30,052 nt of DNA from a virus, in IMG/VR virus record IMGVR_UViG_3300046536_000122, positions 1-30,052 of that record, one strand, 5' to 3'. The notes below the pieces were generated by a model, which saw only the letters and a program-made list of their open reading frames with translations, did not search any database and was not told where the DNA came from. Every line of letters starts with the position of its first letter. Position 1 is the stretch's first letter. The translations under genes were made by a program, and so were the position numbers. This document shows, in pieces, positions 1-8,079 of this stretch.

Positions 1-1
1 G

Positions 2-2737
2 TGGGTCTACGACACCGTCGCCAAGATGGACCCGGACGAGGCACGGATGTTCGCTCTGTTCGTGGCCGACGATCTACACATCAACGAGATCGCCAACAAC
101 CAACGGGCACTGTCAGCAGAGTACGACCGAGTCCAGAAGTCGATCTCGGACGATCTCGCTCCCTACTTCCTGCGCGAGCTGAACAAGGGTGCTGACCCCG
201 AGGTCCTGGTGGCTCAGGCGGCAGCAGTCGCGGTGGCCAAGTCCAACTTCACCAACGACTGGTACATGTACCAGCAGCGTGACCATGGCAAGTTCGGTCG
301 GATGACTCGTGGTCAGTACAAGGCTCAGGCCGAGCAGATCAAGGCTGGACAGAAGTCCGACTACGAGGACCTGAAGGCTCTGAAGCGAGGTTACGTGGCG
401 CGTGGTGGTCGGGCCACTGCCCATATGGCCGACACCCTGCACCAGCCTGTCCGTGACTTCGAGTCCCGATTCAACGAGCGCCCGAGCAATGAGAGCCAGG
501 CCACCGACACGATGCGCCGGATGGGTGCCACCGGGAACCTGGTCTCGTCCCTGGGAATAGCTACCGGCAAGCCCAGTGTGGTGGCTGCTGGTCAGTTGGC
601 CAGCATCGCCGGTATGTACGGGCCAGAGGCCGAGAAGGTGATCGGCCCCTCGATGAGGAAGACGGCTTACCGCTACCGAGGGACCGAACGCACTCCGGAC
701 AAGAATCTGCAGGCCTACCAGAAGCACGCCGCCGCCCAGTTGAACCGGAACGAGGGGCGTCCAGCCAGCACCCCGCTGAAGCCCAACGAGAAGGTCTACG
801 CCTCGCATCAGGCGGCGGTCAACTACATGCTCGGACTCGGCACTCAGAACGGTGAGCCAGCCCGGTCCCGGGTGCCCAGCGCCAAGATGGCCAACCTGCA
901 CCGTCAGGCGGGTCGGGTCACTCCGTCCGAGGGCATCATGATTGACGCCGAAGGCAACACGATTGCCCAGGCGGTCGGGTTCGGAGAAGATCACTACCTG
1001 CCATTCAACCTGAAGAATCTGGGTGGTCTGAAGGGCGGCTCCTACGTCCGCACCCGGGAGTCCGGTGGGCTGACCTCAGAAGACATCTACGCTGGTCTGC
1101 TCTCCGGTGCCCGCTCGGTCTCGGTGGTCTCCAACTCCGGGGTGTTCACCCTGCACTTCGACGACGACCTGCGTGGTGGTCGGCGCTACAACGACAAGGC
1201 CAAGCAGATGGTCGGTCGTTACGAGCACCTGCTGGACGCCGTCAAGTCAGAGAACGTGAAGAACCCAGAGCGGATGATGTCGCCTGAGACGAAGGCCCGG
1301 ATTCGGCAGGAGACCGAGGACGAGTTCGCCGCACTGGATCTGCACCCGTCCAAGCAGGAAATGGAAGGCTACGTCGAGCAGGCCATCACTGAGGCAGCCA
1401 AGAAGCCACAACTGACTCCGGAGCAGAAGACCAAGCTCGACAAAGACGTGGCTGACATCACCCAGCACGAGGGCGAGGCTGCTGCTCGCCGGTTCAAGTA
1501 CGAGAAGGAAGACGAGCTGCTGACCGACAACGCCGGGCAGAACTACCGGCTGGACGGTGAGGGCTACCAGGCGGCGATGCAGGCTCTGAAGGAGCAGTTC
1601 CCGTACTACATCGACGACGTGGAGTCGACCACCAGGAACAAGGTGCTGAACTCTGCCTCTGGCATCCCGGGCAGCCGGTTCCACGCCAAGCCTGATCAGG
1701 GCTATGTGAAGCCCCGGTATAACCGTCCCGAGGGTGCTCGGGCGGGCTACTTCGACACCACCATCACTGGCGAGGGCAAGCGCGGGGCTGACAAGACCAA
1801 CTACCAGAACTGGCGGGCACGAGGTCCCGAGCGGAAGACGAGCGAGGGGGATACCGCGACCACTCCGGCAACCACTCCAGCCAGTAGTCCCCGGGAGCAG
1901 GCCCGCCAGATCCAGGACCGCCAGCGAGACGCTGACAAGCAGGACCGGCTGAAGACAGCCACCAAGCACGATGCCAATCTGTGGTTGCAGACCCATGAGG
2001 CGGTCAAGGCGACCAACAACGCCGGGGTGATCTCCTCGATCCGGCATCCGTTGATGGACCGCTATCGGGGGATGAGCGAGGCCGAACGGGAGTCTTTCCT
2101 GGACTCTGACGAAGCACCCAAGCTACGGGGTGAGATCAAGACTCTGCTGGATGCCCACGGTGGCACGCTGCGGGCCAAGAACCCTGGTTTCAGCGCTGAT
2201 GACTTCGACGAGATCGGGCTGGTCGAGCGTCAGACGGCCAAGCCGAAGTGGGATGACAGCAAGCTTGCCAGCCACACTGCGCCAGAGTCTCCGATGGGTC
2301 TGGACACCGATCAGCTGAAGACAGTCGCCGGGGACAAGGATCTGCTGGAGCTCTCGGCCAAGAGCGACGAAGAGCTGAAGACGATGTCCAACCAGGCCCG
2401 GACCAACCGTCGTCAGGCTGACATTCGGATGAACGGCCCTCACGTCAAGCAGTACGACGCAGAGGTGAAGCGGATCGAGCAGGCTCGGGCGTTGAAGGTG
2501 TCCCGGCCTCCGGAGCCGAAGACCGCTGTGGAGACCAAGCCCGCCACCACTGCGGTGGATACCAAGCCAGACGCGCACGCCGCCTTTGAGAACGAGGTCA
2601 AGCGAGCCAACTCGATCTCTGACCGGTTTGACCGGGCAGAGGCTCTGGACCGACTTCAAGAAGATGAGCATGGTCTGTTCAGCGGGGTGCCGAATGATGA
2701 GAAGGAAGCTGTCCTCCAGCGTCACCGGAGGAACTAG
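2..2737 (+). CDS. large uncharacterised phage protein, 5' end outside window
   Basis: The reading frame is open from base 2, so the gene begins left of the window; the first in-frame ATG (26) is probably internal. At least 911 residues are visible and I do not recognise the family. The first third is helical and charged, with a Gly/Ala/Val-rich stretch around bases 530-625. The middle holds a compact, less charged part (bases about 940-1250) with hydrophobic strands and a Gly-Gly-Arg-Arg turn. The last third is hydrophilic, with a Thr/Pro linker near 1840-1890 and long Lys/Glu/Arg helices. It ends with TAG directly followed by the ATG of the MuF-like gene. By position (before MuF, protease and capsid) it should be a head-associated or co-injected virion protein or lie just after the portal. 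I see no convincing portal signature in the visible part, but the missing N-terminus could change this. Confidence 0.75.
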   Translation, partial: WVYDTVAKMDPDEARMFALFVADDLHINEIANNQRALSAEYDRVQKSISDDLAPYFLRELNKGADPEVLVAQAAAVAVAKSNFTNDWYMYQQRDHGKFGRMTRGQYKAQAEQIKAGQKSDYEDLKALKRGYVARGGRATAHMADTLHQPVRDFESRFNERPSNESQATDTMRRMGATGNLVSSLGIATGKPSVVAAGQLASIAGMYGPEAEKVIGPSMRKTAYRYRGTERTPDKNLQAYQKHAAAQLNRNEGRPASTPLKPNEKVYASHQAAVNYMLGLGTQNGEPARSRVPSAKMANLHRQAGRVTPSEGIMIDAEGNTIAQAVGFGEDHYLPFNLKNLGGLKGGSYVRTRESGGLTSEDIYAGLLSGARSVSVVSNSGVFTLHFDDDLRGGRRYNDKAKQMVGRYEHLLDAVKSENVKNPERMMSPETKARIRQETEDEFAALDLHPSKQEMEGYVEQAITEAAKKPQLTPEQKTKLDKDVADITQHEGEAAARRFKYEKEDELLTDNAGQNYRLDGEGYQAAMQALKEQFPYYIDDVESTTRNKVLNSASGIPGSRFHAKPDQGYVKPRYNRPEGARAGYFDTTITGEGKRGADKTNYQNWRARGPERKTSEGDTATTPATTPASSPREQARQIQDRQRDADKQDRLKTATKHDANLWLQTHEAVKATNNAGVISSIRHPLMDRYRGMSEAERESFLDSDEAPKLRGEIKTLLDAHGGTLRAKNPGFSADDFDEIGLVERQTAKPKWDDSKLASHTAPESPMGLDTDQLKTVAGDKDLLELSAKSDEELKTMSNQARTNRRQADIRMNGPHVKQYDAEVKRIEQARALKVSRPPEPKTAVETKPATTAVDTKPDAHAAFENEVKRANSISDRFDRAEALDRLQEDEHGLFSGVPNDEKEAVLQRHRRN

Positions 2738-4879
2738 ATGACGGTCCAACTGGACGAGACCAACCACGTCATCTGGCCAGATGACCTGACTCCGGATGAG
2801 ACCAACCAGATCAACGCGGTTGCTGCCATGCCGGATCAGACCGGCAGAACACTGCCCAAGGCGGCAGCTGCCATCGGGGGTGCTTTCCTGGTCTACCAGG
2901 CCTACATGAAGCATCGGCTGAGCAAGCAGTTGAAGGGTGCCGAGGACCTACCACCCCAGCAGTACGCGGCGGTCATCCAGCAGACCTTCAACACTTTCAT
3001 GCCTGCCTGGACCTACATGGTCACCCCGGCCATCTTCAGCTCCTACCTGTCCGGAGTGGAGATGGCCGAACAGTCGATCGCCTCTCAACAGCTGCGGGAT
3101 CTAGCCCTGCGCTACTCCTGGGGCCTGGGTGAGTACCTGAACAACAGGAGTATCGACGCTGCCATCCGGGGCTATCAGGCTCAGCTGAACCGGAACATCA
3201 ACGGCAAGATCGCCCTGGCCAACATCATTGATGCCTTCGCCGTGCCGGTTCCGGGGGTCAGGAGCCTGGTCACCCTGTGGACCGGGCGTGCGGAGGCGAA
3301 GGTTTCTGAGGCTGCGCTGCCCTCGGTGAAGAAGGCCAGGATCAACCGGCAGATCGTTGCCCAGCTGCACCAGCGGGCAGAGCTGATCGGTGACCAGGAG
3401 AGCTTCAGCGCCCAGTCCACCGGCAAGCAACTGGCCTGGTCCTACGCTCAGCAGATCGGTCTGATCCCGGAGAACGCCACCCGGGTCTGGGAGACCGCAG
3501 ACGATGAGCGTGTCTGCCCTGAGTGTGGCCCGCTGAACGGTATGGAGATGCCGGTCAATCAGCCCTTTGAGATCAACAAGAAGAAGTTCTGGTCACCCCC
3601 GCTACACGTCAACTGCAGGTGCAACGCCCGGTTGAAGTCTCACTTGGCTAGTGAGCTCGGCCAGCAGCTGTACCACCAGCTGCAGGATGCCAACGTCACC
3701 AAAGCCGACTGGGATGCTCGTGAGCACCCACGGGATACGAGCACTGGTCAGTTCTCCCGGGCTCATCACGGCTCTTTGCAGCGACTTCGTCAGATGGACA
3801 GACCCACGGTCTTTGCTGAGCCAGAGCCCGACATCAGCACCCTGGCGAACGAGGCACTGCTGCGTGAGGCGACGGTGGCACCGGAGAAGCCGAAGCTCAA
3901 TCTGAACATCTTCGACACACCACAGACGGGTGAGGGCAAACCGAACCTGAATGTTGCCGCTCTCGATCTGGCCATCGACGTGCCGAAGGGTCCGGAGCTG
4001 GCGGTCGGGCCGACGCTGGACATTGCACCAGATTTGGCTCTCGGGATGGATCTGGACATCGGTCCGACTCTCGGCGGCAAACGCCCGAACATGCACCTGA
4101 AGCCGATCACCTCGATCACTCCTCCAGAGACCAGGAAACGGAAGCAACAGCACTCCTACTCACCCCTGCCTCAGCCGGTGTACGCCATCTACAACGAGGA
4201 CTCGCCAAGTTTCGGACCATGGGGCAGACCGGATGTGGGGGATGCCATGGAAGTCACCAACGTGCACTTCACCTCCGATCCCTACAAGGTGCAGCGCTGG
4301 GCCGAGGACTATCGCCGGGAGAAGCTGGCCGATGCCAAGGATGTCTTCCGGGAGTGGAGTGATGTGCCCGGTGCCATCTCACTTCCCGCCCAGCAGTACG
4401 GTCGTGATGCCAACTACATCCTGAGCGACCATGACATCGACAACGCGGTGGCCTGGTACGAGCGAGCCGAGGCACGCGTCGAGAATGGTGATGACTACGA
4501 CGAGGTGCCGGATGACTTCGCTCAGGTTCGGATCTACGATCCGAGTGAGCCGACGACCAGAACGACCAGTCGTTGGGGGTTCCCGGTGGAGCATCACGGC
4601 GGGCTGGGCACCGACGAAATCACCTACCGTCAGATAGTCGAGCTGTTGCATCTGGATGAAGTAGTCGCCGCGATGGAGCCTCGTCTGGTTCGGGTGGAGG
4701 ACGCTCGTGACGACGCTGACGTGCACTACGACTCCGATGCTGATTCCACCGAGGCGCTCCTTCGGGACGACTACAGGATCGAAATGAAGTGGCGGGAGAT
4801 CAGTTTGGCTGGGCAGAAGTTCTTGACGATGTATCTCGCGCCGATGCCAGACAGCAAGCAGATGGATGTCGAGGACTGA
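2738..4879 (+). CDS. MuF-like phage head morphogenesis protein with long C-terminal extension
   Basis: The 713-residue product has a MuF-type (phage Mu gpF / SPP1 gp7-like) minor head domain at about residues 190-297. Its hallmark is visible: C260-x2-C263 followed by PLNG, then HVNCRC with H290, C293 and C295. In this family the protein sits near the portal and takes part in head assembly or DNA delivery. A WDxREHPRD motif follows at about 325. Residues about 385-446 are low complexity, rich in Leu, Asp, Pro and Asn. Residues about 470-713 form a further acidic, globular-looking domain that I do not recognise. MuF proteins without extensions are far shorter, so roughly half of this protein is accessory. 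The ATG follows the previous TAG directly, with GGAGG seven bases upstream. Confidence is high for the MuF domain and nil for the function of the C-terminus. Confidence 0.88.
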   Translation: MTVQLDETNHVIWPDDLTPDETNQINAVAAMPDQTGRTLPKAAAAIGGAFLVYQAYMKHRLSKQLKGAEDLPPQQYAAVIQQTFNTFMPAWTYMVTPAIFSSYLSGVEMAEQSIASQQLRDLALRYSWGLGEYLNNRSIDAAIRGYQAQLNRNINGKIALANIIDAFAVPVPGVRSLVTLWTGRAEAKVSEAALPSVKKARINRQIVAQLHQRAELIGDQESFSAQSTGKQLAWSYAQQIGLIPENATRVWETADDERVCPECGPLNGMEMPVNQPFEINKKKFWSPPLHVNCRCNARLKSHLASELGQQLYHQLQDANVTKADWDAREHPRDTSTGQFSRAHHGSLQRLRQMDRPTVFAEPEPDISTLANEALLREATVAPEKPKLNLNIFDTPQTGEGKPNLNVAALDLAIDVPKGPELAVGPTLDIAPDLALGMDLDIGPTLGGKRPNMHLKPITSITPPETRKRKQQHSYSPLPQPVYAIYNEDSPSFGPWGRPDVGDAMEVTNVHFTSDPYKVQRWAEDYRREKLADAKDVFREWSDVPGAISLPAQQYGRDANYILSDHDIDNAVAWYERAEARVENGDDYDEVPDDFAQVRIYDPSEPTTRTTSRWGFPVEHHGGLGTDEITYRQIVELLHLDEVVAAMEPRLVRVEDARDDADVHYDSDADSTEALLRDDYRIEMKWREISLAGQKFLTMYLAPMPDSKQMDVED

Positions 4880-4896
4880 ACAGGGAGAATGAGGCC

Positions 4897-5754
4897 ATGG
4901 ACGTTGTCAGCGCGCTGAGGCAGCACAGCGAGGCCGGTGCTGCCATCGTCGACCTGCTCTACGGGGAGATGGGCTCTGAGGTCTCCAAGGCGCTGATCGA
5001 GTTCGGCAAGGCTGCACCACCTACTGCCACACCTCAGACTGACCTGCGTAAGCGGAGGATGACTGCGGCGCTGAGCACAGTTGGTGCTGCTGCTGGTGCT
5101 GGTGGGCTGGCGCTGTCGGGCAAGAAGTTCGGGGGTGCAGCCAGGGCTGCCTACAAGGCGGCACCCACCTTGCGGAAGCTGCCTCGTCTCGGCCATGCCA
5201 TCTCCCAGGGTGTCAAGCACGAAGGCGGCTCAGCGGCGCTCTTCCCACTGGAGGTCGCCGGTCTGGGTGGTGAGATCTCAGCCACCAAGATCCTGCATGG
5301 CGACACCCAGCAGAAGAAGCAGCAGCAGCCGATGGCCAAGTCGGTGGACGAGGTCGGCATCTACGCCGAGATCTCCAAGGTCGACACCGACAAGCGACAG
5401 ATCTTCGGCTGGGCCAGCGTGACCAGCGTCAACGGTCAGCCAGTGGTCGACCTGCAGGACGACGTGCTGGACCTGGAGGAGATCGAGAAGGCTGCCTACT
5501 CCTTCGTGCAGAAGTCCCGGATCGGGGGGAACATGCACCAGAAGGAGGAGACCGGTCCGATCCACGTCTCCGACATGATCGAGTCGATGGTCATCACGCC
5601 GGAGAAGAAGAAGGCGATGGGTCTGCCGGACGAGGTCCCGGAGGGCTGGTGGGTCGGTTTCAAGGTGAACGACGACCAGACCTGGGCGGACGCCAAGACG
5701 GGCAAGCTGGCCGGGCTGAGCATCCATGGTTCTGGACGAAGGGTGCCGGTCTGA
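4897..5754 (+). CDS. XkdF-like capsid maturation (prohead) serine protease
   Basis: The start is ATG 4897 with AGGGAGA upstream; a longer frame from 4789 would overlap the MuF gene and lacks a ribosome site. The 285-residue product carries a protease domain at about 146-285 resembling the B. subtilis XkdF / S78-type phage protease family: the GWASV strand near 170, the VVDLQDDVL segment near 188, the candidate catalytic His in GGNMHQKE (H214), the GWWVGFKV strand near 249 and the candidate catalytic Ser in LSIHG (S275). Such enzymes cleave scaffold and capsid proteins inside the prohead. The first 145 residues are extra: a helical start, a Gly/Ala hydrophobic stretch (56-73) and a basic linker ending in a Gln-rich tract. 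An internal ATG at 5332 (residue 146) would give just the protease domain, though it has no good ribosome site. It overlaps the next gene by one base (TGATG). Confidence 0.85.
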   Translation: MDVVSALRQHSEAGAAIVDLLYGEMGSEVSKALIEFGKAAPPTATPQTDLRKRRMTAALSTVGAAAGAGGLALSGKKFGGAARAAYKAAPTLRKLPRLGHAISQGVKHEGGSAALFPLEVAGLGGEISATKILHGDTQQKKQQQPMAKSVDEVGIYAEISKVDTDKRQIFGWASVTSVNGQPVVDLQDDVLDLEEIEKAAYSFVQKSRIGGNMHQKEETGPIHVSDMIESMVITPEKKKAMGLPDEVPEGWWVGFKVNDDQTWADAKTGKLAGLSIHGSGRRVPV

Positions 5755-6776
5755 TGGCCTCGTTGACCACGCTGAACCACGCCAACAACGCGCTGCAGCA
5801 GAATGTCGACTTCAAGGGCACGAAGCCAGCTCTGAAGAAGGGCTCTCCAGCTGCCAAGGTGGCCCAGGGCAGCAACCAGATCTACCGGCAGACGTTCGGT
5901 AAGACCTCTGAAGCTCAGCTACGACATCAGAAGAAGATCAGTGCCAACACCACCATGGTGACCTCGACTCTTGGTCTGGGGGCAGCCGGTGCTGCTGCTG
6001 GTGGTGCGTTGACCAGGAAGGTCGGCGCAGTCAAAGGCAGTCTGAAGTTGATGCGGGCGGGCCGCAACCTGACCAAGGTGGGTGTCCCGGTCTCGCTGAC
6101 CGCTGGTGCCATCTCCGGTGCCTCGGGTTACAACAACGCCTCGATCCAGCGAGCCGAGGCGCGTCGCCGTAACCAGACCACACTGATCAAGGCCTACGAC
6201 CCGGAGTACAACCGGCAGCGCCGGAACAAGGTCGAGTCGGTGGCTGCGGCCACGGGTGGGGCCGGTGCGCTCGGTGGCGCTGGTTACCTCGGCCAGCGAG
6301 CTCTGCGTCATGACACCAAGAACCTGCACCAGGCCCAGGCACACCAGGTAGGGGAGCAGGAGCAGGTCAATCGGGTGACCGGTGAGCACAACATGTGGAA
6401 GAACCGTCTGGCCGGTGCCAATGCTGAGCATCGCAGATTGCACGCTGTCCGGACACAGATGGATGTCGGGAACAAGTTCAGTCCCGCCGACAAGCGAGCG
6501 CGAACTGGTCAGATCAATGCGCACCTGAAGTACCGGGACGTGGTGGTCAACAACATCAAGGAGACGGAGAAGCTGATCGGTCAGCACAAGGGCCGAGTCG
6601 GAGAAGCTGCCAGGGCGGTGAGTGGTCTCCGCAAGGTACGCAGGGTGCGGGGGGTCAAGGCTGGTGCGCTCGGTCTGGCCGGTGCCGGAGCCCTTGGTGG
6701 AGCGGCTTATCTACACCGGAAGCCCAGCACCAACAGCTGGGCCAGCTACTCTCCCCGCTATCGCCCGCAGTCCTGA
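5754..6776 (+). CDS. Gly/Ala-rich protein with hydrophobic segments, unknown head-module protein
   Basis: ATG 5754 overlaps the protease stop by one base, which decides the start over longer in-frame options. The 340-residue product is basic. It has Gly/Ala-rich hydrophobic stretches at about 67-86, 109-125 and 162-180 and near the C-terminus (about 303-322). The last two share the motif GAGALGGAxYL, so they look like an internal duplication. Between them lies a long polar helical region (about 185-300) rich in Gln, His, Lys and Glu. There is no signal peptide. I recognise no family. Position between protease and scaffold points to a head-internal protein. The alternation of amphipathic helices and membrane-compatible Gly/Ala segments recalls ejection proteins in general character only; this is inference. 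Confidence 0.75.
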   Translation: MASLTTLNHANNALQQNVDFKGTKPALKKGSPAAKVAQGSNQIYRQTFGKTSEAQLRHQKKISANTTMVTSTLGLGAAGAAAGGALTRKVGAVKGSLKLMRAGRNLTKVGVPVSLTAGAISGASGYNNASIQRAEARRRNQTTLIKAYDPEYNRQRRNKVESVAAATGGAGALGGAGYLGQRALRHDTKNLHQAQAHQVGEQEQVNRVTGEHNMWKNRLAGANAEHRRLHAVRTQMDVGNKFSPADKRARTGQINAHLKYRDVVVNNIKETEKLIGQHKGRVGEAARAVSGLRKVRRVRGVKAGALGLAGAGALGGAAYLHRKPSTNSWASYSPRYRPQS

Positions 6777-6812
6777 ACCCAGGTTGCGGCCTTGACCATA
6801 ATTGGTGGTGAC

Positions 6813-7631
6813 ATGCCGAACAAACTGAGCGATCTGGAAGTCGACGAGATCTCCCTGGTGTACAAGGGAGCGAACCAGCATTCCAGAGTCGCCATTGCCA
6901 AGTCTCTCGACGGTCAGCAGGAGGAAACCGTGGAAATCTTCGACCAGGACGGAAACCCGGTTGATCCCAACGCTCTAGAGCTGGGGGACGTGGTCTTCGA
7001 CGCTCAAGGTGAGGCCTACCAGTTCTCGGATGATGACGAGGACGACGAGGCCGAGGAGTACGAGGATCAGCCTGAGCTGACTGGGGTAGGCAAGTCGGCC
7101 TTCACCACTCAGAAGCAGGGTGTGGCCAAGAGCGCCACCGGCTTCGCGGACGACTTCCGGGTCCAGCTCTCCAAGGCACTCACTGACTCCGCTCGGGACG
7201 AGGTTTTCGCCAAGGCTGTCGACTACGTCAGCTACCTGGAGAAGATCGCCATGGGTGCTGAAGAGGTTGCCAAGGCTGAGCGCGACACCCGTCGTCGGAG
7301 TGAGTACCTGGAGATCGCCAAGTCCTACTCGCTGCCGGTTCACGACAACGACCTGGCCGACGCCATGATGGCGATCGAGGACAATGTCGCTCCGGAGTAC
7401 GTCGAGGTCATCGCCAAGTGCCTCGCGGCTGCTTCTGACGTGATGTTCGACGAGCTCGGCAGCAAGGGTGGTGGCACCAGCTCCTACCTGATCGACCAGA
7501 TCGAGAGCTACGCCAACAACCAGGTCACCAAGAGTGACACCAGCAAGGCTGAGTTGATCGCCAAGTCATTCGCGGACGATCCCTCTCTGTACGACCGGTA
7601 CCTCGACGAGTCCGGTCCCTACAACCGCTGA
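6813..7631 (+). CDS. scaffold-like capsid assembly protein
   Basis: I choose ATG 6813 (272 residues) over an in-frame TTG at 6792 because GGTGG lies just before it and the product then begins directly with a familiar N-terminal motif, VDEISLVYKGAN (about 10-21). That motif is common in phage proteins encoded beside XkdF-type proteases. A strongly acidic tract (about 73-88) follows, then predominantly helical sequence to the C-terminus, the composition expected for a scaffold. Short motifs of the type Ile/Val-Ala-Lys-Ser recur along the chain (first at 28-31) and may matter for processing. It sits between the maturation protease and the decoration and major capsid genes, the usual place for a scaffold. 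The role is inferred from motif, composition and place. Confidence 0.7.
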   Translation: MPNKLSDLEVDEISLVYKGANQHSRVAIAKSLDGQQEETVEIFDQDGNPVDPNALELGDVVFDAQGEAYQFSDDDEDDEAEEYEDQPELTGVGKSAFTTQKQGVAKSATGFADDFRVQLSKALTDSARDEVFAKAVDYVSYLEKIAMGAEEVAKAERDTRRRSEYLEIAKSYSLPVHDNDLADAMMAIEDNVAPEYVEVIAKCLAAASDVMFDELGSKGGGTSSYLIDQIESYANNQVTKSDTSKAELIAKSFADDPSLYDRYLDESGPYNR

Positions 7632-7654
7632 AACCCCGAGGAGGGTAGACCAAC

Positions 7655-8065
7655 ATGGCGTATGACGAAGCCATCCGGAATGTCACGCTGACTGCTGACA
7701 GCAGCCTGGCGGGCTACACCGGAGTGCCTGGTACCCCCGGGGCGGCTGACCCGAACTACGGGAAAGCCCAGTACCGGTTTGTCAAGGTGACCGGTGCCAA
7801 GCAGTGTGGACTTGCCACGGCAGTTGCTGACCATGTCGTGGGAGTAGCCCAGAACAAGCCCCAGGTAGCCGGACAAGCTGTCACGGTCGCCATCCGAGGC
7901 ATCTCCCAGGTGCTCAGCGGAGGGGTCTTCATCCCTGGGGACCTGATCGACACCGACGCCACCGGGCGAGCCGTGAAGTCCGGGGCCGGGAACGGTATCG
8001 GTATCGCGATCGAAGCATCTGGCGGGGCGAACCAGTTGTCCTCCGTCCTGCTTCGGTGCAACTGA
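7655..8065 (+). CDS. head decoration / capsid cement-like protein
   Basis: The 136-residue product looks like the small DUF2190-type capsid stabilising proteins found before major capsid genes. It is rich in Gly, Ala and Val. It shows the typical run of short beta strands, with a VVGVAQN segment (about 61-67), an AVTVAIRG strand, a GGVFIPGDLIDTDATGRA turn and a final GIGIAIEAS strand. Decoration proteins of this sort bind the outside of the expanded capsid and strengthen it. The ATG has GAGGAGGG eleven bases upstream. The major capsid gene follows after 14 bases, consistent with co-translation at high level. Confidence 0.75.
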   Translation: MAYDEAIRNVTLTADSSLAGYTGVPGTPGAADPNYGKAQYRFVKVTGAKQCGLATAVADHVVGVAQNKPQVAGQAVTVAIRGISQVLSGGVFIPGDLIDTDATGRAVKSGAGNGIGIAIEASGGANQLSSVLLRCN

Positions 8066-8079
8066 GAGAGGAGTGAGCG

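Noticed and set aside
1-195. 64-residue frame beginning with GTG at base 1
   Set aside because: Arg-rich and out of frame with the large open frame that starts at base 2; typical shadow.
4789-4896. Longer start for the protease gene
   Set aside because: It would overlap the MuF gene by 91 bases; ATG 4897 has a good ribosome site and normal spacing.
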